From the NCBI GenBank assembly GCA_002393815.1, contig DGUB01000028.1:1-11088 (forward strand): 11,088 bases of DNA. The letters run 5' to 3'. The stretch's first letter is position 1; each line of letters starts with the position of its first letter. The notes beneath the pieces are model-generated. The model had not been told where the DNA came from. It searched no databases and was given only the letters and a program-made list of their open reading frames with translations. The position numbers and the translations under genes are program-made. Of the stretch, positions 6,193 to 11,088 are shown in pieces. Source of the stretch: Ruminococcus sp. UBA4321. Lineage in GTDB: Bacteria > Bacillota > Clostridia > Oscillospirales > Ruminococcaceae.

Positions 6193-6707
6193 GGCATTGC
6201 TCCTTTGATGACAAGCGGAATTCCGCAGACACATTCTATGACAGTATCCGCCATCTGAGCCGTTTTCTGATTCAGTTCCGCCATGGCGGAAATATACTGC
6301 ATTGTTCCGTCAGAATAACTGATACCGTCCATGCCGACTTCATTCGTGACGATAACAAGCATATCTGTCATAGAATGCAGAGATTTCAGATTTCTGATGA
6401 TTTTTTCGACAGGATAAAAAATTTTATCATCCCGGAACATTTCATTTGCACAAAGATTCCCCATACATTCGAGCAGTACCGCAGAATGCGCCGGAAGATT
6501 GATTTTATCAATATCGGTATACTGTTCAATAGTGATGAAATTTTTTGCTTTGCGCATTTCTCTGTGACGAATGATAGCCTGATGTGCATCTTCTCCGAAT
6601 GGTTTCATAGTCGCAAGATAGTATTTATTTTCGGAAATATTTTGCAGAAGTCTTTCTGCAAGACTGGATTTTCCGCATTTGGAACCGCCGGTAATTAAAA
6701 TCATCAT
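6186..6707 (-). CDS. cobU: Adenosylcobinamide kinase / adenosylcobinamide-phosphate guanylyltransferase
   Basis: A 173-aa CobU-family protein of near-normal length. CobU phosphorylates adenosylcobinamide and then transfers GMP to it, through a GMP-His intermediate, to give adenosylcobinamide-GDP. The P-loop GGSKCGKSS (7-15) and LAT motif (31-33) are present. The segment IIRHREMR places His48 where the Salmonella enzyme has its guanylylated His46, and LLECM (78-82) matches the conserved Glu80 region. The C-terminal signature is unusual. After TNEVGM (121-126) the usual GIVP with downstream Arg and Gly residues is replaced by DGISYSDG, although NQ (146-147) and CGIPLVIKG (161-169) remain. The neighbouring short CobU-like protein keeps exactly this missing signature. 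The ATG overlaps the cobT stop as ATGA; a second ATG follows directly. Confidence 0.92.
   Translation of the reverse strand: MMILITGGSKCGKSSLAERLLQNISENKYYLATMKPFGEDAHQAIIRHREMRKAKNFITIEQYTDIDKINLPAHSAVLLECMGNLCANEMFRDDKIFYPVEKIIRNLKSLHSMTDMLVIVTNEVGMDGISYSDGTMQYISAMAELNQKTAQMADTVIECVCGIPLVIKGAMPC
6200..6206 (-). promoter_or_regulatory. Shine-Dalgarno that decides the cobS start
   Basis: Minus strand AAAGGAG, seven bases before the ATG at 6192 and inside the end of cobU. It supports starting cobS there instead of at the upstream ATG at 6234. Confidence 0.65.
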
Positions 6708-7753
6708 GATTGTTCCGTATACCTTTCTATTGCAATATCTTCAAATTTATGGGAATTTCTGTACAGCGCAAGCGCACTGTCCAGCAGAGGAAGCAGTAAC
6801 AGTCCGCCTGTTCCCTCCCCTAACCTGAGTCCGGCATGAATTACCGGATGCAGATGTATCATTTCAAGCAGATGTTTTCCGGCAGGTTCTTCAGAAACAT
6901 GACTTGGAAGCATATATTCCGCACAAAGAGGATTCAGCTCACAGGCAAGCACCGCAGATACGGCGGAAATCACGCCGTCAATCACAACCGGAATCTGATA
7001 ATATGCTCCGCCTAAGAACAGCCCTGTCATGCCGGCAATTTCCAGACCGCCGATCTTTGCAAGCAAATCCAGCGGATGATTCTTATCCGGCTGATGGAGT
7101 GCGATTGCCTGTTCAATCACATGAATTTTCCGTTCCAGACCCTCTGTTGATAAGCCTGCGCCTCTGCCGGTAACTTCACGGAGGGATTTATCCAGCAGTA
7201 CAGAAGCCAGCGCACTTGTCGGCGTGGTATTGCCGATTCCCATTTCTCCGGTAATCAGAAGCTGAACGCCTTGTTTTTTCAAATCTCCGGCGATATCCAT
7301 GCCGATACAGAGAGCTTTTTCAGTTTGTTCAGGAGTCATAGCCGATTCTTTTGCAAGATTCGCCGTTCCGTAAGCGACTTTTCTCCGGAGCAGTCGGGGA
7401 TGTTCTACATCCGTCAGCATACCGATATCGACAGCAAGCACATCTGCATGACAGGCATCTGCAACAGCATTCACATTGGAAGTACCGTCAGCGATAGCAT
7501 AAGCGCATACGGCAGTAACTTCACTTCCGGTCTGGGTAACACCTTCCTGCACGACACCGTGGTCAGCACAGAACACAACCGCCGTTCGTCTGTCGATATG
7601 CACATCAGCTGAACCTTGAACGGATGCAATTTTCTGAATCATAAGCTCCAGTTCACCGAAGCTTCCGAGCGGTTTTGCAACAGAATCCCACCTTTTTTTG
7701 GCTGAAAAATATGAAATTTTATCGGAAGGCTGAATATTCTGAATTCTGTTCAT
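6704..7753 (-). CDS. cobT: Nicotinate-nucleotide--dimethylbenzimidazole phosphoribosyltransferase
   Basis: The protein is 349 aa from the chosen start, close to Salmonella CobT (356). CobT activates the lower-ligand base by swapping it for nicotinate on nicotinate mononucleotide, giving alpha-ribazole phosphate. The signature GEMGIGNTT (169-177) is present, and Glu313 in RLGEGTGG corresponds to the catalytic Glu317 of the Salmonella enzyme. FCADHGVVQEGV, ADGTSNVNA and DIGMLTD are further conserved blocks. The frame is open 42 codons upstream to an ATG at 7879, but that stretch overlaps the end of cbiA and is Cys/Arg-rich and unlike CobT. The ATG at 7753 gives an ATGA overlap with the cbiA stop and has a purine-rich AGAAGGAAA upstream. 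No dimethylbenzimidazole synthesis gene is in the window, so the base used cannot be told. Confidence 0.97.
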   Translation of the reverse strand: MNRIQNIQPSDKISYFSAKKRWDSVAKPLGSFGELELMIQKIASVQGSADVHIDRRTAVVFCADHGVVQEGVTQTGSEVTAVCAYAIADGTSNVNAVADACHADVLAVDIGMLTDVEHPRLLRRKVAYGTANLAKESAMTPEQTEKALCIGMDIAGDLKKQGVQLLITGEMGIGNTTPTSALASVLLDKSLREVTGRGAGLSTEGLERKIHVIEQAIALHQPDKNHPLDLLAKIGGLEIAGMTGLFLGGAYYQIPVVIDGVISAVSAVLACELNPLCAEYMLPSHVSEEPAGKHLLEMIHLHPVIHAGLRLGEGTGGLLLLPLLDSALALYRNSHKFEDIAIERYTEQS

Positions 7754-9084
7754 TGAAATTTCCTTCTTTCTGACTGATATTCCGCGCATTTCCGAGCAAA
7801 CCGGACAGCAGTTTCCGGATTTGCATAAAAATACAGGTGCGGAAATCCGGCATAAAAAGTATCGGAAACGTGACAGCATTTCCAGTTTCTGCCGTCTTTT
7901 TTATGAGCTGTGAAAGCCGTTCCGCAGTCCGGACTTTCCCAGTAATGGAATTCATGAACCTTGATGATTCCGCCTTTCTGACAAAGCAGATGATTCTGTT
8001 CTGCCGTCATGGTAAGATAGCCGAAACGCTGTAATTTTTCGGTTTTGTAAGCTTCTCCGGGAAAGATTCCGACCATTGGAAAGGAAACTTCTTTCTGATT
8101 TTTCAGAGATTCATGCAGATACAGAAAGCCTCCGCATTCAGCAATGCAGGGTAATCCGGATTTGATTTTCTGCCGGATATCTGTAAGCACAGAAGTATTT
8201 TCAGAAAGCTGTTCTGCATAGAGTTCCGGATAACCGCCCGGCAGAATCAGACCGTCCGCATTTTCCGGAATTTTCTCATCTTCCAGAGGAGAAAAATATT
8301 TTATCCGACAGCCGAGATTTTCTAATAGTTCCAGATTTTCATGATACAGAAAACAGAATGCCTTATCTTTGGCGACGGCAATCACCGGAGAAACAGACAG
8401 TACTGGAAGCCTCGGCTTCCGGTACGCCGGAACAGGCAAATCCGGCAGAGAAAGCATTTTTTCCAGACAGAGATAATTTTCTGCCAGTTCGCCGAGCTGA
8501 TGCATTTTGTTATCGAAATCCTGAATTTCCTGCGCTGTGACAAGCCCCAGATGACGGCTTTCGAGCGTGACGGAATTCTTCGGAAAACAGCCGAAATATT
8601 CCGTATGCAGTTCATCACAGAGATACTTTGCAAGCGGAATCAGCTTTTCCGGCAGACGGTTGAAAATAAAGCCGGCTATCCGATTCGGAGTCCGGAAATT
8701 CAGAAATCCCTGCATTACTGCGCCGATGGAATCGCTCATGCCTTTGCAGTCGATTACCAGAATGACAGGCGTTTCCGTGATTTCGGAAACAGAATACGCT
8801 GAACCCTCTGCACCGTCATAGAAGCCCATAACGCCCTCAATCACAGCGATATCACAATTTCTGTCAAGCAGATAACGGAGCGTATTTTCATCACAGAAAA
8901 AACTATCGAGATTTCGCGCCGAACCGGAAACGATTCTGTCATGCATCATGGTATCGAGATAATCAGGTCCGCATTTAAAAGAATTCACCAGAAGCCCCCT
9001 GTCCGTGAGAGCTTTCAGAACGGCGCATGTGACAGTCGTTTTTCCGCATCCTGAGCCTGTTCCGGCAATGAGAAAACGATTCAT
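7750..9084 (-). CDS. cbiA: Cobyrinate a,c-diamide synthase (glutamine-hydrolysing)
   Basis: The protein is 444 aa from the chosen start, of the CbiA/CobB family. It amidates the a and c carboxylates of cobyrinate (or hydrogenobyrinate) with ATP and glutamine. The P-loop GTGSGCGKTT is at residues 8-17 and VIEGVMGFYDG follows near 81-91. An interdomain linker rich in Pro and Arg lies at about 212-228. The glutaminase domain has LPGGYPELYAE and nucleophile Cys317 in AECGGFLYL, then VHEFHYWE (376-383) and His416 in HLYFYANPE. The frame also offers an ATG at 9099. I prefer 9084 because it gives the ATGA overlap with the cobL stop, a family-typical MNRFLIAG start, and a GGGGG stretch about eight bases upstream. 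The window does not show whether the substrate already holds cobalt. Confidence 0.96.
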   Translation of the reverse strand: MNRFLIAGTGSGCGKTTVTCAVLKALTDRGLLVNSFKCGPDYLDTMMHDRIVSGSARNLDSFFCDENTLRYLLDRNCDIAVIEGVMGFYDGAEGSAYSVSEITETPVILVIDCKGMSDSIGAVMQGFLNFRTPNRIAGFIFNRLPEKLIPLAKYLCDELHTEYFGCFPKNSVTLESRHLGLVTAQEIQDFDNKMHQLGELAENYLCLEKMLSLPDLPVPAYRKPRLPVLSVSPVIAVAKDKAFCFLYHENLELLENLGCRIKYFSPLEDEKIPENADGLILPGGYPELYAEQLSENTSVLTDIRQKIKSGLPCIAECGGFLYLHESLKNQKEVSFPMVGIFPGEAYKTEKLQRFGYLTMTAEQNHLLCQKGGIIKVHEFHYWESPDCGTAFTAHKKDGRNWKCCHVSDTFYAGFPHLYFYANPETAVRFARKCAEYQSERRKFQ

Positions 9085-10283
9085 GAAAGTAACCCCCATA
9101 TCAGAAATACCGGATTCTGGGCATTCAGCATGGTATAGTTTCCGGCTTTTCGGGTGCGTGTGATTGAAATCTGTGTGATATCGGGTTCTGTTCCGAAATC
9201 CATAAACACATGAACAGCATCTTCGAGTGTTTCGAGTGTCACGGCAGTGACAGCTATTTTCGCAGATGGATTTTTCTGACGGATGATTTCAAAAATTTCC
9301 CTGAGATTTCCGGAACTTCCGCCGATAAATACTCTGTCCGGAGCTGGAAATTCTGCAAGGGTTTCCGGAGCTGTTCCCTGAAAGATTTGAATATTATCAC
9401 AGCCGAATCTGTGAGCATTCAGCTTCGTGAGCTGACAGGCAGAAGAATTCTTATCGAGCGCATAGACTTTCCCGTCCGGACAGTGATAAGCCATTCCGAC
9501 AGAAACAGAACCCGTTCCCGAACCGATATCCCAGCAGATATGATTCTTTTCGATTTCGAGTGAAGATACAGCAAAATGCCGGATTTCGGCTTTGGTAACC
9601 GGCACATGTTCCGGAACGGAATCATCATAGAAATCAGACTCCGGAATCAGAAACGGCATATTCCGGCAGAAATCCGGATTTTCGGCAATCAGAACGGAAA
9701 GATAATTCGCGGAAAGATTCTGAAAGTCCTCTGCTGTACCGGATAAAATGCGTTCTTCCGGATAGCCGAGCCGCTCGCCGATGTGGATTTTAATCTGTTT
9801 CATGCCATATTCGCATAATCTCTGACATAGCTTTTCCGCTGACATTTCTCCACCGAGCAGAAAGAAACAATACGGATTCTGCCGGATGTGAATTACAATA
9901 TTATTTTCCGTGCCGTGCAGACTGATGAATTTCATATTCTCCCACGGGATGCCGATTTTATCCGCAAAATAGACCGGTGAAGCAATCCCGCTGTAAATAT
10001 GAAGTTCATGTTCATTCAGGAGAGAGCGCAGTTTTTCCGCACCGCTGTAGAATCCGACATCTCCGGACAGCAGTACAGATGCGCTTGCTTTATCGCTTTT
10101 ATGAAGAAAATCAGCAATTTCCTGCGATTTATAAGCAGTCAGCAATTGTTTTCCGGAATTCTGAAACGGTGCAAGCATTCGTTCCGCACCAACCAGAATT
10201 TCAGATTCCTGAATTGCAATTTCGGCTTCTTTGGTGAGCGTGTGAATTCCGTCCATGCCGATTCCAATCAATGAAATTTTCAT
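9081..10283 (-). CDS. cobL: Precorrin-6Y C5,15-methyltransferase (decarboxylating), CbiE-CbiT fusion
   Basis: A 400-aa two-domain protein. Residues 1 to about 205 form a CbiE-type tetrapyrrole methylase domain with GIGMDGIHTLT (7-17), SGDVGFYSGA (73-82) and GERLGYPEE (169-177). Residues from about 225 to the end form a CbiT-type Rossmann methyltransferase with SAM motif DIGSGTGSVS (252-261), acidic YALDKN (274-279) and FIGGSSGN (319-326). Together they methylate C5 and C15 of (cobalt-)precorrin and remove the C12 acetate carboxyl. Salmonella has the two as separate proteins; the fused form, as in Pseudomonas CobL, is common and is not a sequencing artefact here. The start overlaps the cobK stop as ATGA, with AAAGGAG 11 bases upstream. 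Next to cobK, it uses the product of the preceding reductase. Confidence 0.96.
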   Translation of the reverse strand: MKISLIGIGMDGIHTLTKEAEIAIQESEILVGAERMLAPFQNSGKQLLTAYKSQEIADFLHKSDKASASVLLSGDVGFYSGAEKLRSLLNEHELHIYSGIASPVYFADKIGIPWENMKFISLHGTENNIVIHIRQNPYCFFLLGGEMSAEKLCQRLCEYGMKQIKIHIGERLGYPEERILSGTAEDFQNLSANYLSVLIAENPDFCRNMPFLIPESDFYDDSVPEHVPVTKAEIRHFAVSSLEIEKNHICWDIGSGTGSVSVGMAYHCPDGKVYALDKNSSACQLTKLNAHRFGCDNIQIFQGTAPETLAEFPAPDRVFIGGSSGNLREIFEIIRQKNPSAKIAVTAVTLETLEDAVHVFMDFGTEPDITQISITRTRKAGNYTMLNAQNPVFLIWGLLS

Positions 10284-11008
10284 TCTGTCTGCATCTCCTT
10301 TCTGAGCAGATTCCTGATTTCTTTGAGAGTATAACCGTTTTCATCCGGACGGAGCAGAGTTATCATGCGGATACCGCATTTCTGAACGGCTTCGATTTTT
10401 TCAGGATAACCGCCGATTGTTCCGCTTTCTTTGGTGAGCAGAATTTCCGCGCCGGATTTTTGAATATGCAGAATATTCTGTTCTGCTGAAAACGGCGGTG
10501 TTTCTGCAATCATATGATTTTCAGGAAAATTCCGGATTTCCGCTGACGGCAGAACCCTGACCCATAAGCGTTCCTGATAATTTTTTATCTGCGTAAGTTC
10601 CGGAATGGATTTGCTCCCCAGCGTACTGAGGATGATTTTCTGATTCTGATTCAGAATGCGGATTAATTCCGTCATAGTGCGGACAGTTTCGCCGTAGATT
10701 TCAGATTTCTGACGTATCAGGCGGATGTATCGGATTCCGGATTTTTCGCAGGCAGAACGGATATTTTTCGTTGCTTCGACAGCATAGGGATGTGTGGCAT
10801 CTATCACCAGATAATATTGATGACTGCATAATAACTGATACATCTGTTCTGCATTTAATTTTCCTGTCAGAATTCTGAGATTATCAGAAAGCAGAGATTC
10901 TCCGTAAGAAGTCGTTACCGATACCGTAACCGGAATCTGGTTTTCAGTACAGAAAACAGCCAGTTCCCTGCCCTCAGTCGTACCGCCGAAAATCAGGATT
11001 TCAGACAT
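10280..11008 (-). CDS. cobK: Precorrin-6A reductase (CobK/CbiJ)
   Basis: A 242-aa NAD(P)H-dependent reductase of the CobK/CbiJ family. It reduces the macrocycle double bond of (cobalt-)precorrin-6A to give 6B (6Y), the substrate of the next gene product. The nucleotide-binding N-terminus reads ILIFGGTTEGREL (4-16). The hallmark VIDATHPYA (68-76) and the C-terminal TKESGTIGGYPEK (192-204) are both clear. The length matches the family. The ATG overlaps the stop of the upstream methyltransferase gene as ATGTCTGA, 8 bases. In aerobic-pathway organisms the enzyme is called CobK and in anaerobic-pathway organisms CbiJ. The CbiH-like neighbour does not decide this, because CobJ and CbiH are homologous. 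Confidence 0.96.
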   Translation of the reverse strand: MSEILIFGGTTEGRELAVFCTENQIPVTVSVTTSYGESLLSDNLRILTGKLNAEQMYQLLCSHQYYLVIDATHPYAVEATKNIRSACEKSGIRYIRLIRQKSEIYGETVRTMTELIRILNQNQKIILSTLGSKSIPELTQIKNYQERLWVRVLPSAEIRNFPENHMIAETPPFSAEQNILHIQKSGAEILLTKESGTIGGYPEKIEAVQKCGIRMITLLRPDENGYTLKEIRNLLRKEMQTE

Positions 11009-11088
11009 TTCTGTAACCTCTGGGCGTGACCATTCTGCCGTTGATGTTTCTGGTTTCGGAATTACCGATAAATACAGTCGTAAACATA
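11001..11088 (-). CDS. cbiH: Precorrin-3B / cobalt-precorrin-3 C17-methyltransferase, C-terminal end (cut by right edge)
   Basis: Only the last 28 codons and the TGA stop are visible. The reading TTVFIGNSET, then INGRMVTPRGY before the stop, matches the very conserved C-terminus of CbiH/CobJ methyltransferases (FIGNS...GRM.TPRGY). These contract the ring while methylating C17. The stop overlaps the cobK start by 8 bases, so it belongs to the same operon and shows that the cluster continues to the right. CobJ and CbiH cannot be separated from this fragment; the symbol is a preference based on the likely anaerobic lifestyle. Confidence 0.88.
   Translation of the reverse strand, partial: MFTTVFIGNSETRNINGRMVTPRGYRNV

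Noticed and set aside
6193..6234. 14-codon N-terminal extension of CobS
   Set aside because: It lies within cobU and lacks an SD. The ATG at 6192 has AAAGGAG at the right distance and matches the family N-terminus.
6168..6698. Open frame of 176 codons on the plus strand
   Set aside because: It is antisense to cobU, which has P-loop and catalytic motifs; the plus frame resembles no family I know.
7754..7879. 42-codon N-terminal extension of CobT
   Set aside because: The extension overlaps the end of cbiA, is Cys/Arg-rich and does not match CobT. The ATG at 7753 has the ATGA overlap and a purine-rich SD.
8405..8420. Inverted repeat GGAAGCC/GGCTTCC with a two-base loop within cbiA
   Set aside because: There is no U-run after it on either strand and it lies in the interdomain linker coding region. 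A two-base loop is unfavourable, so it is probably chance from the Pro/Arg-rich codons.
9085..9099. Five-codon N-terminal extension of CbiA
   Set aside because: The later ATG at 9084 gives the four-base overlap with the cobL stop and the usual short lead into the P-loop. The earlier start cannot be fully excluded.

Overview
The window is almost entirely one tightly packed cobalamin (vitamin B12) biosynthesis operon. Every recognisable gene lies on the minus strand, so transcription runs from the right edge to the left. The organism looks like a Ruminococcus-type member of the Clostridia. The reasons are mid-range GC by eye, AGGAGG-type Shine-Dalgarno (SD) sequences, mostly ATG starts with TGA stops, a Gram-positive-style lipoprotein signal, and a class of B12 cluster known from gut Clostridia. 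This placement is inference; no search was run.

Layout in transcription order: the last 28 codons of a CbiH/CobJ-type C17-methyltransferase (right edge); precorrin-6A reductase (cobK/cbiJ); a fused CbiE-CbiT methyltransferase (cobL type); cobyrinate a,c-diamide synthase (cbiA); cobT; a 173-aa cobU; cobS; a second, shortened CobU-like P-loop protein of 128 aa; a CobC-type histidine phosphatase; cbiB; cobD (threonine-phosphate decarboxylase); cobyric acid synthase (cobQ/cbiP); and precorrin-8X methylmutase (cbiC). Each neighbouring pair overlaps by 4 to 8 bases, so the 12 junctions contain no intergenic base.

After cbiC there is a 266-base gap. It holds a well-preserved cobalamin riboswitch (about 193-399, minus strand), a small hairpin next to an SD, and then the start of a lipoprotein gene that runs off the left edge. 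In this window the riboswitch controls that downstream lipoprotein gene and not the biosynthetic operon; any leader of the operon lies beyond the right edge.

The genes cover corrin-ring methylation and reduction (cbiH, cobK, cbiET, cbiC), side-chain amidation (cbiA, cobQ), aminopropanol attachment (cobD, cbiB) and nucleotide-loop assembly (cobU, cobT, cobS, cobC). The early ring enzymes, cobalt insertion, the corrinoid adenosyltransferase and the threonine kinase are not in the window. The least ordinary parts are the two CobU-like proteins, whose conserved motifs are lost in complementary places, and the riboswitch placed 7 bases after the cbiC stop codon. I saw no mobile element, CRISPR array, tRNA or rRNA.
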